DNA from: Eubacterium sp.
GTDB taxonomy: Bacteria > Bacillota_A > Clostridia > Lachnospirales > Lachnospiraceae
DNA length: 41,838 nt
Direction: 5' to 3'
Assembly (NCBI GenBank): GCA_017475785.1
Contig: JAFVEX010000098.1
Location: forward strand, 1-41,838
The position numbers and the translations under genes are program-made. Position 1 is the first letter of the stretch, and every line of letters starts with the position of its first letter. Shown here piece after piece: positions 1-8,114 of this stretch. The notes under the pieces are model-generated. The model saw only the letters and a list, made by a program, of their open reading frames with translations. It searched no databases and was not told where the DNA came from.

Positions 1-191
1 CTGGCCGACTGGTTGTCCAGCCGTTTTTCCACCGATTCGGAAAACTGGTAAACAGAGATGCCCAGCGGCGGCACCTTCACCTTGATCGAGTCCTTCCGCT
101 CATCGTGCTCAACCGGTCTTGAAATCTTGACGCGCGGATTCACGACACCGCTCCCGCCGAACTGCTCTGCGTCGCTGTTAAACACCTCTTT
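1..191 (-). pseudogene. C-terminal remainder of the GlgB-like gene beyond an in-frame TAG (partial at window edge)
   Basis: Reading the minus strand through the TAG at 192-194 in the same frame gives uninterrupted coding sequence to the window edge. It begins K-E-V-F-N-S-D-A-E-Q-F-G-G-S-G and later contains V-P-P-L-G-I-S-V-Y. These are the conserved last beta-sandwich motifs of glycogen branching enzymes, where P-G-K-Y-K-E is the usual context, so the TAG replaces a Tyr codon. The homology is direct in the sequence. Whether the stop is a fixed mutation, a sequencing error or suppressed cannot be seen. The gene's true 3' end lies outside the window. Confidence 0.8.
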
Positions 192-2159
192 CTATTTTCC
201 CGGATACGGAACGCCGACCCGGAATTCCTCGTACGGAACATTTGAAAAATTGCAGACCGCAAGAAGCGTCTCTTCTTTATTCTCCGTTTTGCGCAGGAAG
301 ACAAGAATGCTGTGCTCCCAGTCGAGATTGCTGATCCACTCAAAGCCTTCTGCGGAATGGTCCACGCGATGCAGAGCCGGGCGCTCACGATACAGCGCGT
401 CCAGCGCTGCCAGATATCCCGCGGGCAGTTCCCGAACTGTATCCGCATGCAGAAGCTTCTTGCCGGGATGTACAAAAATATACGCCATGGCCAGACGCAG
501 ATTCGCCGCGCGGACTGACTCCTCGTTCCCTGAAAGATATGATGCGAATCCCTGCTTTCCGCGCGCAGTCTCATCCTTTCCGAAGCCGATCAGAAACTGC
601 TCGCTGTACGCGTATACCGTTCCGAAGGTCAGGTCATCCTGATGCGCGCCGCGGAACAGCGGATCCAGATGCATGTAGCTGAGGAAGTCTTCTGCCCAGC
701 AGTGGTTCCACTTGTAGTCAAACCCGATTCCGTCGCGGCTGACCGGGGCTGTAATGCCGTTCCATCCGGCCATCTCCTCCGCGATCGTCAGAACACCCGG
801 CACCTGTTCGTGTAAAACTGTATTCAGCTTTCTCAGAAACGCGACCGCCTCAAGATTCTCGTTTCCGCCGTACAGGTTCGCGACCCACTCACCCTCATTT
901 CTGCCGTAATCCTGATACAGCATGGTCGCGACGTCAGTGAAGCGGAAACCGTCCAGATGGTATTTTTCCGCCCAGAACACGGCGGCGGAAATCAGGAAAT
1001 TGCTGACCTCCGGCCTGCCATAATTAAACAGATGCGTCCCGAAGGCCGGGTGGACGCCTCTCCGCGGATCCATGTGCTCATAAAGGTATGTGCCGTCAAA
1101 TGCCGCCAGCAGCGAATTGCCGCCTGCGAAATAAGACGCGACAAAGTCCATCAGAACCCCGACTCCTCTGCTATGCAGCACGTCAATGAGCTCACAGAAG
1201 TCATCTGCCGTGCCAAACCGCGCAGTCGGAGCGAAGTACCCGCAGGTCTCATATCCTTCCGAAATGTCGCCCGGGTATTCCATCAGCGGCGAAAACTCCA
1301 CGTGAGACCACCCGTCCGCGGCCAGCCAGTCAGCCAGCCGTTCCGCAGCCGCACGGTAATTTTCCGCGCATCCGTGTTCCCTGCACCATCCGCGGAAATC
1401 AAGCTGACAGATCAGCAGCGGCTCTGACTGGGCAGGCTGCTCCTGCCGCTTTTTGATCCACTCCCGGTCAGTCCACTTATGCCGCGGTTCCTCCGGAATC
1501 ACCGAAACCGGATCGCCCTTCAGCGAAAAAGCACCTGCGTACGGGTCGGATTTGAGGTAAGTCAGGCCGGTTTTTAACTTCAGTTCATACTGGTACTCTG
1601 TGCCAGGTACAAGATGCGGAAGAAACAGTTCAAACACACCGCAGTCCAGACGGTTCATCTGTGCCGCGCGGCCGTCCCACTCATTAAACGGGCCGACTAC
1701 CGACACGCGAAGCGCGTTGGGCGCCCACACCGCGAACGAAACGCCCGCAATACCATCCTGTACCTTCGCGTGCGCGCCGAGTTTCTCCCACGCCCTGGGG
1801 AGATTGCCGGCCTGAATTCGCTTTTCATCCTTTTCCGTCAGCAGCGAGCCAAACCGGTAGGGATCCTGCCAGACCACTTCCCGGTCTCCCTTCTGCAGAG
1901 CGTATTCGTAGGCAGGGATCTCCTTTCCGCGCAGCAGAACGGCGAAGTAGCCTGCTTCATCGACCAGCTCCATTTCGTGCAGCTTCCGGTCTTCCTCCGT
2001 CCGCACACACAGCTTCTCCTCCCCGGGAACAAACGCCTGGATCAAGATACCGTGCGGTGTCTTGCGCGGACCAAGTATCTCACGCGGATGATCCTCCTCG
2101 GAATAGACAACTGCTTCTATTTCCGGAAAGTCCATAAGATCATACAGTTTTCTGTTCAT
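192..2159 (-). CDS. glgB: GlgB-like GH13 branching-enzyme homologue, catalytic residues degenerate, truncated by TAG
   Basis: A 655-residue protein with the architecture of 1,4-alpha-glucan branching enzymes: a divergent N-terminal domain (about 1-110), a CBM48-like beta domain (about 120-220; SFAVWAPNALRVSVVGPFNEWD), a GH13 barrel (about 250-545) and the start of a C-terminal beta domain. Family landmarks are clear (Y-G-G-N-E-N-L-E-A, A-N-L-R-L-A-M-A-Y). Key residues are changed: motif II reads G-F-R-F-T-D-V-A-T-M, putting Thr408 at the nucleophile Asp position; motif I reads D-F-V-A-S-Y-F, losing its His; motif IV has K-D-E instead of H-D-E. The acid/base Glu (about 461) remains. True branching activity is therefore doubtful. 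The gene starts 27 bp after ftsH with a GGGGGA ribosome site and is probably co-transcribed with it. The frame continues past the TAG at 192-194. Confidence 0.85.
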   Translation of the reverse strand: MNRKLYDLMDFPEIEAVVYSEEDHPREILGPRKTPHGILIQAFVPGEEKLCVRTEEDRKLHEMELVDEAGYFAVLLRGKEIPAYEYALQKGDREVVWQDPYRFGSLLTEKDEKRIQAGNLPRAWEKLGAHAKVQDGIAGVSFAVWAPNALRVSVVGPFNEWDGRAAQMNRLDCGVFELFLPHLVPGTEYQYELKLKTGLTYLKSDPYAGAFSLKGDPVSVIPEEPRHKWTDREWIKKRQEQPAQSEPLLICQLDFRGWCREHGCAENYRAAAERLADWLAADGWSHVEFSPLMEYPGDISEGYETCGYFAPTARFGTADDFCELIDVLHSRGVGVLMDFVASYFAGGNSLLAAFDGTYLYEHMDPRRGVHPAFGTHLFNYGRPEVSNFLISAAVFWAEKYHLDGFRFTDVATMLYQDYGRNEGEWVANLYGGNENLEAVAFLRKLNTVLHEQVPGVLTIAEEMAGWNGITAPVSRDGIGFDYKWNHCWAEDFLSYMHLDPLFRGAHQDDLTFGTVYAYSEQFLIGFGKDETARGKQGFASYLSGNEESVRAANLRLAMAYIFVHPGKKLLHADTVRELPAGYLAALDALYRERPALHRVDHSAEGFEWISNLDWEHSILVFLRKTENKEETLLAVCNFSNVPYEEFRVGVPYPGK

Positions 2160-2186
2160 TCTTTTCCCCCTGCTCTGTCAATTCCT

Positions 2187-4217
2187 TCAGTCCAGCCAGT
2201 CCGGCACATCCACGTCCTGGATATCGTCGTCCGTAAAATCCTGCGCACGCGGATCCGCGCCCTGTGAGTCCGCATCCTGCAAAACCGTGCCCGGCGTGCC
2301 TGCTTCCTCCCGTCCTCCGGTACCTGCCGAACCCGCGCCGGCCCCCGGAAGCTCCGACGCGCCGGAATCATCTGAAGCAATCTTTTCCGGCTTCCGGTTC
2401 AGGATCTCCATAAACTCCTCGCCCGTAATGGTCTCCTGCTCATACAGGTATTTCGCGAGTTCATGCAGCTTTGCCATGTTGTCCGTGAGGATCTTCTTCG
2501 CGCGGGCATATGACTCCCCGACCAGCTTCACGACCATTTCATCGATCTGCCCGGACGTTTTCTCGGAGCACGCCAGCGACGTATCTCCGCCCAGATACTG
2601 GTTCTGGACGGTTTCAAGCGCCACCATGCCGAAGGCGTCACTCATGCCGAAACGGGTAATCATCGCGCGGGCCATCTTTGTCGCCTGCTCAATATCATTG
2701 GACGCGCCTGTCGTAACAGAATCGAAAATCAGTTCCTCCGCGACGCGGCCGCCCGTGAGAGTGGCAATCCGGTTCTCGAGCTCCTTCTTGCTCATGAGGT
2801 TGTGCTCATCTTCGTCAACCTGCATCGTGTAGCCAAGTGCTCCCGACGTACGCGGAATAATTGTGATTTTTGTGACAGGAGCAGAGTGTGTCTGCATCGC
2901 CGCGACCAGCGCATGCCCTGTCTCGTGATACGCGACGATCAGCTTCTCCTTTGTCGTCAGAATCTTGTTCTTCTTCTGGTATCCGGCGATGACAACCTCA
3001 ACACTCTCCTCCAGATCTGCCTGAACGACGAATTTCCGGTTGTCCCGCACGGCCCGGAGTGCCGCCTCGTTGATCATATTGGCGAGTTCCGCGCCGCTGG
3101 CGCCGGAAGCAAGTCTGGCGATCGCCGCGAAATCCACGTTGTCCCCGACGCGGATATTCTTCGCGTGGAGTCTGAGGATCTCCTCTCTGCCCTGCAGATC
3201 CGGCAGTTCTACCGGAACGCGCCTGTCAAACCGTCCCGGGCGCAGCAGCGCCGGATCCAGAATTTCAGGACGGTTTGTCGCCGCCAGAATGATAACGCCT
3301 TTTTTGCCGTCAAATCCATCCATCTCCGAGAGAAGCTGGTTCAGCGTCTGATCGCGCTCGTCATTTCCGGCAAATCCGGTAGAATCGCGCTTCTTTCCGA
3401 TGGTATCAATCTCGTCGATAAACACGATGCAAGGCGCCTTTTCATTTGCCTGCTTGAAAAGATCACGCACCTTTGCGGCACCCATGCCGACAAACATTTC
3501 AACGAATTCAGATCCGGAAATGGAGAAAAACGGAACATTCGCCTCTCCGGCGACGGCTTTCGCGAGCAGTGTCTTTCCCGTTCCGGGAGGGCCGACAAGC
3601 AGCGCGCCCTTCGGCATTTTGGCGCCGATCTCCGTATACTTTTTCGGATTATGCAGGAAGTCCACGATTTCTGTCAGAATCTCCTTCGCTTCTTCCTCTC
3701 CGGCAACATCTGTAAATTTAATGCCTGTCTCAGACTGCACATAGATTTTCGCGTTGCTCTTGCCAAAGCTCATGGCGTTGCCCATGCCGTCGCCCATCCG
3801 CTTTGTCATCGAGTTCATCAGCAGCCTTCCGATCACGAAGAAGAAGGCAACCGGGACCACCCAGCTCAGCAAAAATGAAAGCAGCGGTGACATCTTCTCG
3901 ATAATCGGCGACTCAAACTCCGTGATGCCCGCGTCAACCAGGCGGTCCACCAGCTTGTAGTCATCCATCATGCCGGTCCGGTAGTACTGTTCCGGGTCGG
4001 AAATATCTCCAAACGTAATGGTCTCATCGCTGCGGTCTACCTGAACTTCTTTTACCTTGCCTTCCTCCAGCATTTTCAGAAAATTGCCGTAGGTAGTATC
4101 CTGAATCTCTCTTGTATTCAGGCGCGGGATTACCAGCATATTCAGAAGCAGAATGATCACCAGCGCGATCCCGTAATAATATATCAGCGATTTGCGCGGG
4201 GGCTTTATTTCTTTCAT
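2187..4217 (-). CDS. ftsH: FtsH, membrane-anchored ATP-dependent zinc metalloprotease
   Basis: A quality-control protease that unfolds and degrades membrane and short-lived soluble proteins at the cytoplasmic face of the membrane. Membrane segments lie at about 10-30 and 111-134, flanking a small extracytoplasmic domain. The AAA module has Walker A GPPGTGKT at 209-216, Walker B IVFIDEID at about 264-271 and the second region of homology [20 protein letters not shown] at about 313-332. The zinc site is HETGH at 431-435 (Ala replaced by Thr relative to the usual HEAGH). The 676-residue length is normal. An acidic, Gly/Ala-rich C-terminal tail follows residue 600. An AGGTGA site precedes the ATG. 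Its own promoter lies about 100 bp upstream. Identification is secure. Confidence 0.98.
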   Translation of the reverse strand: MKEIKPPRKSLIYYYGIALVIILLLNMLVIPRLNTREIQDTTYGNFLKMLEEGKVKEVQVDRSDETITFGDISDPEQYYRTGMMDDYKLVDRLVDAGITEFESPIIEKMSPLLSFLLSWVVPVAFFFVIGRLLMNSMTKRMGDGMGNAMSFGKSNAKIYVQSETGIKFTDVAGEEEAKEILTEIVDFLHNPKKYTEIGAKMPKGALLVGPPGTGKTLLAKAVAGEANVPFFSISGSEFVEMFVGMGAAKVRDLFKQANEKAPCIVFIDEIDTIGKKRDSTGFAGNDERDQTLNQLLSEMDGFDGKKGVIILAATNRPEILDPALLRPGRFDRRVPVELPDLQGREEILRLHAKNIRVGDNVDFAAIARLASGASGAELANMINEAALRAVRDNRKFVVQADLEESVEVVIAGYQKKNKILTTKEKLIVAYHETGHALVAAMQTHSAPVTKITIIPRTSGALGYTMQVDEDEHNLMSKKELENRIATLTGGRVAEELIFDSVTTGASNDIEQATKMARAMITRFGMSDAFGMVALETVQNQYLGGDTSLACSEKTSGQIDEMVVKLVGESYARAKKILTDNMAKLHELAKYLYEQETITGEEFMEILNRKPEKIASDDSGASELPGAGAGSAGTGGREEAGTPGTVLQDADSQGADPRAQDFTDDDIQDVDVPDWLD

Positions 4218-4313
4218 GGTCTGTTCACCTGATCTGTCCTTTCAAAACAATACAATATGTGATCCAGATCTCCCGCAGTTCCTGCTGCGAAAAGACACTG
4301 AAATACTCTATTC

Positions 4314-4342
4314 AGTATCCACCCTGTCCTTATTAAAGTCAA
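4314..4342 (-). promoter_or_regulatory. sigma-A promoter for ftsH
   Basis: On the minus strand a -35 TTGACT (4337-4342) and a -10 GATACT (4314-4319) are separated by 17 bp, about 100 bp upstream of the ftsH ATG. The -35 abuts an inverted repeat at 4343-4379. Confidence 0.6.
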
Positions 4343-4379
4343 GAAAATCGCCTGAATTCATGGCTTTTTCAGGATTTTC
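4343..4379 (-). terminator. Inverted repeat after greA, possible terminator or ftsH operator
   Basis: The arms GAAAATC (4343-4349) and GATTTTC (4373-4379) extend inward with CCTGAA/TTCAGG-type pairing, giving a stem of about 12 bp with small bulges. In the greA direction it is followed by a T-rich stretch running into the ftsH -35 box. It could be a weak greA terminator or an operator for ftsH; the sequence alone does not decide. Confidence 0.4.
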
Positions 4380-4388
4380 AGATTTTTT

Positions 4389-4892
4389 TCAGTATTTGCG
4401 CAGATCGTCCTCTTCTTCCCCTTCTGTATCGAGAACCGCGAGGATTTCCAGATCATAGCCGCGGCCTCCGCCGAGATCAACATGAACGCGATCCCCGGCT
4501 CTGTGTCCCAGGAGCGCCGCTCCCAGCGGCGACTCTCCCGTGATCAGACCCTTCAGGGAATTCCCGCGCACAGCCGTGACGATCTTGTAGGTCTCCTCCT
4601 CTTCTTCTCCGTCAATCCTGACCACGACGCGCTTTTGCAGGCCAGCGACGCCATCCTCCGCGTCCGCCTCTATAATCACAGCTGTTTTGATCATGTTTTC
4701 CAGATACCGGATCCGGCTTTCATTCTGATTCTTAAACCGTTTGGCAGCGTGATATTCAAAATTTTCGCTCAGATCCCCATGCGCGCGGGCTTCCTTCAGA
4801 TCCTCAAGCGCCTGTCTGCGCACCACCAGCTTCCGGTGATCAATCTCCTCCTGCATCCGGTCTATGTCGCTCTGCGTCAGTTTATCATGCAT
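4389..4892 (-). CDS. greA: GreA-family transcript cleavage / elongation factor
   Basis: This factor rescues backtracked RNA polymerase by stimulating cleavage of the nascent RNA 3' end through its secondary channel. The N-terminal coiled coil (about 1-75) carries the signature G-D-L-S-E-N-F-E-Y-H-A-A-K, in which the Asp and Glu at the tip position the catalytic Mg2+. The C-terminal FKBP-like domain includes T-G-E-S-P-L-G-A-A-L-L-G-H, the conserved SPLG(x)ALLG motif. The length of 167 residues is normal for the family. It has an unusually acidic C-terminal tail (EGEEEDD). A purine-rich AGGAGAGGAG site precedes the ATG. It is a single gene upstream of ftsH on the same strand. Confidence 0.93.
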   Translation of the reverse strand: MHDKLTQSDIDRMQEEIDHRKLVVRRQALEDLKEARAHGDLSENFEYHAAKRFKNQNESRIRYLENMIKTAVIIEADAEDGVAGLQKRVVVRIDGEEEEETYKIVTAVRGNSLKGLITGESPLGAALLGHRAGDRVHVDLGGGRGYDLEILAVLDTEGEEEDDLRKY

Positions 4893-4990
4893 TGTGAAAC
4901 GCTCCTCTCCTTACACCAGAACCCTCCCTGCGGACACGCAATTCTCCGCTGCCGGCTGAATATTTGGCTGTAGCCATTCCTCTGGAAAAA

Positions 4991-4999
4991 TGATAGAAT
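4991..4999 (+). promoter_or_regulatory. Possible extended -10 promoter for the thioesterase-aminopeptidase pair
   Basis: TGATAGAAT matches the extended -10 form TGnTATAAT about 100 bp before the thioesterase start. No good -35 is seen at 17 bp, so this is tentative. Confidence 0.35.
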
Positions 5000-5101
5000 A
5001 AGGCTGTTTGCAGAATGACGCAGGCAGGCTGGGTTTTACAGCTTCATTTTACTTTTTTTATGACAAATTTGCAAATCATCGATGAAAACGGAGGCAGAAA
5101 C

Positions 5102-5515
5102 ATGAATCTGGATATCGGAATCAGAGGCGGGCAGGAATTAATCGTGGAAGAATCCATGCTGGCAGTGAATGTCGGAAGCGGCGAAGTGTCCGTACTCGCG
5201 ACTCCGTGTATTGTCACAGCTGCCGAAAACACGGCCGCGGCATCCGTGAAGCCATATCTGGATCCCGGCGACACAACGGTCGGAACGCATATCAATTTGT
5301 CCCACTCGGCGGCAACCCCCTGCGGGATGAAGTTTTTTGTCAGGACTGAACTGGCGCATATCAGTTCCAACGGAAAAATCCTGAATTTCGTCGTCACGGT
5401 TCACGATGAGGCCGGCGTGATCAGCGAGGGGACACATCAAAGGGCAATTGTGCGGAAGCAGCGATTCGAAGAGAAAGCCGCTGCCAAGCGCAGAGCCGCC
5501 GGCCGCCAGGAATAA
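5102..5515 (+). CDS. FlK-like hotdog-fold acyl-CoA thioesterase
   Basis: A 137-residue single-domain protein of the fluoroacetyl-CoA thioesterase (FlK)-like hotdog family. Family landmarks: V-L-A-T-P near residue 30, a helix with the candidate catalytic Glu (V-T-A-A-E-N), T-V-G-T-H-I-N-L-S-H with the candidate His, A-A-T-P-C-G-M, and a terminal G-T-H-Q-R-A-I-V. These correspond to the Thr/Glu/His set of characterised FlK. The start at 5102 is chosen because GGAGG lies just upstream; the 29 in-frame codons before it have no ribosome site. It is followed after 30 bp by the aminopeptidase, so the two are probably co-transcribed. FlK itself detoxifies fluoroacetyl-CoA, but most homologues act on unknown acyl-CoAs and nothing here indicates fluoroacetate. 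Confidence 0.85.
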   Translation: MNLDIGIRGGQELIVEESMLAVNVGSGEVSVLATPCIVTAAENTAAASVKPYLDPGDTTVGTHINLSHSAATPCGMKFFVRTELAHISSNGKILNFVVTVHDEAGVISEGTHQRAIVRKQRFEEKAAAKRRAAGRQE

Positions 5516-5545
5516 AAACCACCACTGCATAAAAAGGAGAACGAT

Positions 5546-6928
5546 ATGAGTCAAGCAAAACCAATCACTATCTGGGAAAAATCCAGCGCGGAGGCACTGG
5601 AAGCATTTTGCGCTGATTACCGGCGCTTTCTCTCTGCCCACAAGACGGAGCGGGAATGTGTCGCCGGCATGCAGGCAGCCCTGCTGGCGGCCGGCGCGCG
5701 GCCGCTGGATTCTGTCATAAGCGGTCAGGAAACCTTGTCTCCGGGCGACCTCGTCTATGCCGACATGATGAAAAAATCACTCGTCGTCTTTCGGATCGGA
5801 GAACGGCCGCTGACAGAAGGCATGCTTTTTCTGGGCGCGCACATCGATTCTCCCCGCATGGATCTGAAACAGCATCCGCTGTATGAGGACACTGAGCTTG
5901 CGCTCTTTGAGACCCACTATTACGGCGGGATCAAAAAATATCAGTGGGTAACCGTGCCGCTGGCGCTGCACGGCGTCGTCGCCAGAAAAGACGGCTCCGT
6001 GGTGAACATCTGTATCGGGGAAGATCCGTCTGATCCTGTATTCGGTGTGTCCGATCTCCTGATCCACCTCTCCGCGAAGCAGATGAACAAAAAAGTCAGC
6101 GAGGCAGTCACAGGTGAAAATCTCAATGTCCTGATCGGCAGCCGTCCGCTTCCGGACACAAAAAAAGAAGCCGTCAAGGCATATATCCTTTCGCTCCTGA
6201 AGGAGCAGTACGGGATTGAAGAAGCCGATTTTATCTCTGCGGAAATCGAAGTGGTGCCCGCCGGCCCGGCGCGGGATTACGGGCTTGACCGCAGCATGAT
6301 CATGGGATACGGCCAGGACGACCGCGTCTGCGCGTATCCGGCTTTCCGCGCGATACTGGATCAGCACGCCATCCCGGCTTATACAGGCGTCTGCCTGCTG
6401 ACGGATAAGGAAGAAATCGGCAGCGTCGGCGCAACCGGCATGCACTCTCGCTTCTATGAGAACACCCTTGCCGAGCTGATGAATGTACTCGGATGCTACA
6501 GCGAGCTGAATCTGCGCCGCGCGCTTTCCCACACGAAGGTTCTGTCCTCCGATGTCAGCGCCGCGTTTGACCCGAATTATCCGGAGGTCATGGAAAAAAA
6601 TAACGCCGCCTACCTCGGGAAGGGGCCGGTTTTCAACAAATACACCGGTTCCCGCGGCAAAAGCGGCTCAAATGACGCAAATGCAGAGTATCTCGCGTGG
6701 CTCCGCGCATGCATGGACGACGCGGATATCCAGTACCAGACTTCGGAACTGGGCAAGGTTGACGAAGGCGGCGGCGGAACCATCGCCTATATTCTGGCAA
6801 ATCTCGGCATGGAAGTGATCGATTTCGGCGTAGCCGTCCTGAATATGCACGCGCCGTGGGAAATCACCAGCAAAGCAGACATTTATGAAACCTACCGCGC
6901 ATACCAGGCATTCCTGCGCGCAATATAA
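5546..6928 (+). CDS. M18-family zinc aminopeptidase (aspartyl aminopeptidase-like)
   Basis: A cytoplasmic metallo-aminopeptidase that removes N-terminal residues from peptides; the M18 family prefers acidic residues in some members. Metal-binding and catalytic motifs appear in family order: G-A-H-I-D-S-P-R (about 97-104), G-Y-G-Q-D-D-R-V, D-K-E-E-I-G-S-V-G-A-T-G-M, and a terminal H-A-P-W-E-I-T-S-K-A-D. The 460-residue length is normal for bacterial M18 enzymes. The ribosome site AAAGGAG lies 7 bases before the ATG. It sits 30 bp downstream of the thioesterase, suggesting one transcript. Substrate preference cannot be read from the sequence. Confidence 0.94.
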   Translation: MSQAKPITIWEKSSAEALEAFCADYRRFLSAHKTERECVAGMQAALLAAGARPLDSVISGQETLSPGDLVYADMMKKSLVVFRIGERPLTEGMLFLGAHIDSPRMDLKQHPLYEDTELALFETHYYGGIKKYQWVTVPLALHGVVARKDGSVVNICIGEDPSDPVFGVSDLLIHLSAKQMNKKVSEAVTGENLNVLIGSRPLPDTKKEAVKAYILSLLKEQYGIEEADFISAEIEVVPAGPARDYGLDRSMIMGYGQDDRVCAYPAFRAILDQHAIPAYTGVCLLTDKEEIGSVGATGMHSRFYENTLAELMNVLGCYSELNLRRALSHTKVLSSDVSAAFDPNYPEVMEKNNAAYLGKGPVFNKYTGSRGKSGSNDANAEYLAWLRACMDDADIQYQTSELGKVDEGGGGTIAYILANLGMEVIDFGVAVLNMHAPWEITSKADIYETYRAYQAFLRAI

Positions 6929-7029
6929 AAATTTGTGAAATCTCACAGACTGCGCATACAGCCCCGGGCATATTCAGCTGCAGCTTCTGGAACCCATGAA
7001 ACCCGGGCGACCCTGATTTATCACATAAA

Positions 7030-7260
7030 CGTATGATGGCCGGATTGCTTCTTTCACGAGCAACCCGGCCATCAACCTGGATCATACATTGGATTATACC
7101 TCTTTTCTTTAGTTACTTTGATGAAAGAATTACTGTTTTTTCGGACTGTACCTCCTTCATACATTTCATCTTCCGGCTTTCTCGTCACCGTCCGATGAAT
7201 CACAGCATCCGGCGGACTCACGAACCGGATACCAAGTGACCTCGTCTGTTTTCTTTTGAT
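7030..7260 (-). ncRNA. Putative structured small RNA, about 225 nt, family not recognised
   Basis: Predicted to start about 7 bases downstream of the -10 at 7267-7272 and to end at a 16-bp hairpin (7034-7074; arms TGATGGCCGG..., one mismatch). Two more hairpins precede it: 7240 to 7199, with GTATCCGG pairing CCGGATGC and an outer GTCAC/GTGAT stem; and 7199 to 7165, with TTCATC pairing GATGAA around CGG/CCG. A further TCGGAC/GTCCGA pairing (7190-7195 with 7141-7146) overlaps the second hairpin and could form an alternative fold. The T-run after the last hairpin is weak. An open frame of about 50 codons (possible GTG start) ending at the hairpin, with a 30-codon ATG version, means a small protein is not excluded. 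It does not match the conserved cores of tmRNA, RNase P, SRP or 6S RNA that I know. Confidence 0.5.
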
Positions 7261-7266
7261 GTAAAT

Positions 7267-7295
7267 ACTCTATCACACAACTTCCGGATTGTCAA
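7267..7295 (-). promoter_or_regulatory. Strong sigma-A promoter driving the putative small RNA
   Basis: The minus strand reads TTGACA (7290-7295), 17 bp, then TAGAGT (7267-7272). This is a perfect -35 and 4 of 6 matches at -10 with ideal spacing. No annotated gene lies downstream in this direction. Confidence 0.75.
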
Positions 7296-7415
7296 CAATA
7301 TTTTTATTTTTTCTTCTTGTATTTTCCCTTTATTTGTTCTTTTTGTGTATTTTGTCTGATTTATTCTGAAAATTTATCAAACGCATACAGTTGCAGCTGG
7401 TCTATCCAGGACCAG

Positions 7416-8096
7416 TCAGCTTTTATCCCCGGAGAGCGTATGCAGAATGTACTCCTCCTGCCTCTGGATATGCTGATACATCAGCCTGGCTGCGGCGTCA
7501 GCGTCCCGTTTCTCCAGCAGGTCGCAGAGAGACTTGTGCTCTTCTATCAGAAGCTCCCGGCTTTCTACGTCCTTCAGGTATTCCACGCGGTACCGGTACA
7601 TCTGATCCTTGATGTTATTCAGCATCTGTACCAGCCGGTCATTCCGCGTCGCCTCATAGATCAGCGCATGGAACGACTCATCCGCCTCAGCGAGTTCAAT
7701 CAGCTGCTCTGTGACCGTCGCCGCCTCAAACTGATTGGCCGCTTCGCGCAGAAGCGCTATCTGCTCCGGCGTGATGCGCTCACAGGCAAGCCGGACAGAC
7801 AAATCCTCCAGTCCGGTTCTTACCTCAAGGACGTCCTTGAGATCCTTCTCCGTAATTTTCGCTACATGCGCGCCCTTCCGCGGAATATTTATGACCAGAC
7901 CTTCCAGCTGCAGCATGCGGATCGCCTCACGAATCGGCGTGCGGCTCACGCCGAGACGGTCTGCCAGCCGGATTTCCATCAGTCTCTCGTCCGGCTTCAG
8001 GTCTCCGCGCAGAATTCCCTTGCGAAGTGTATGAAACACAACATCCCTCAGCGGCATGTCCTGATACTCTGTCATCATCTGACTCAGTTTATCCAC
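7416..8096 (-). CDS. GntR-family transcriptional regulator, FadR/FCD subfamily
   Basis: The N-terminal winged helix-turn-helix (about 12-75) has the recognition segment S-R-T-P-I-R-E-A-I-R-M-L followed by the wing P-R-K-G-A-H-V. The C-terminal all-helical FCD domain (about 85-215) carries the usual metal/ligand residues D-E-S-F-H, E-H and Y-Q-H. FCD regulators respond to organic acids or sugar acids and often control neighbouring catabolic genes. Here the neighbours are ispE upstream and an RNA locus downstream, so the regulon is unclear. The start codon is GTG at 8094-8096, chosen for an AGAGGG site 7 bases upstream. It follows ispE after 18 bp and is probably co-transcribed with it. Confidence 0.92.
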   Translation of the reverse strand: MDKLSQMMTEYQDMPLRDVVFHTLRKGILRGDLKPDERLMEIRLADRLGVSRTPIREAIRMLQLEGLVINIPRKGAHVAKITEKDLKDVLEVRTGLEDLSVRLACERITPEQIALLREAANQFEAATVTEQLIELAEADESFHALIYEATRNDRLVQMLNNIKDQMYRYRVEYLKDVESRELLIEEHKSLCDLLEKRDADAAARLMYQHIQRQEEYILHTLSGDKS

Positions 8097-8114
8097 GATT
8101 CATCCCTCTTCATG

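Larger units (their letters stand above)
6929..7415. other. 487-bp convergent intergenic region holding a putative small RNA locus
   Basis: The aminopeptidase ends on the left and the GntR gene ends on the right, so no downstream gene needs a leader here. The segment holds a strong minus-strand promoter (7267-7295), three consecutive hairpins at 7199-7240, 7165-7199 and 7034-7074, and short open frames without good ribosome sites. The 6929-7030 portion shows nothing I can assign, and 7296-7415 is AT-rich with no gene. Confidence 0.6.

Noticed and set aside
5102..5515. Fluoroacetate resistance gene
   Set aside because: Family membership is clear, but nothing in the context points to fluoroacetate; most homologues have other substrates.
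7165..7240. Known riboswitch or hammerhead ribozyme
   Set aside because: No conserved cores of the common riboswitch classes and no CUGANGA/GAAA hammerhead core could be aligned, and there is no downstream gene to regulate.
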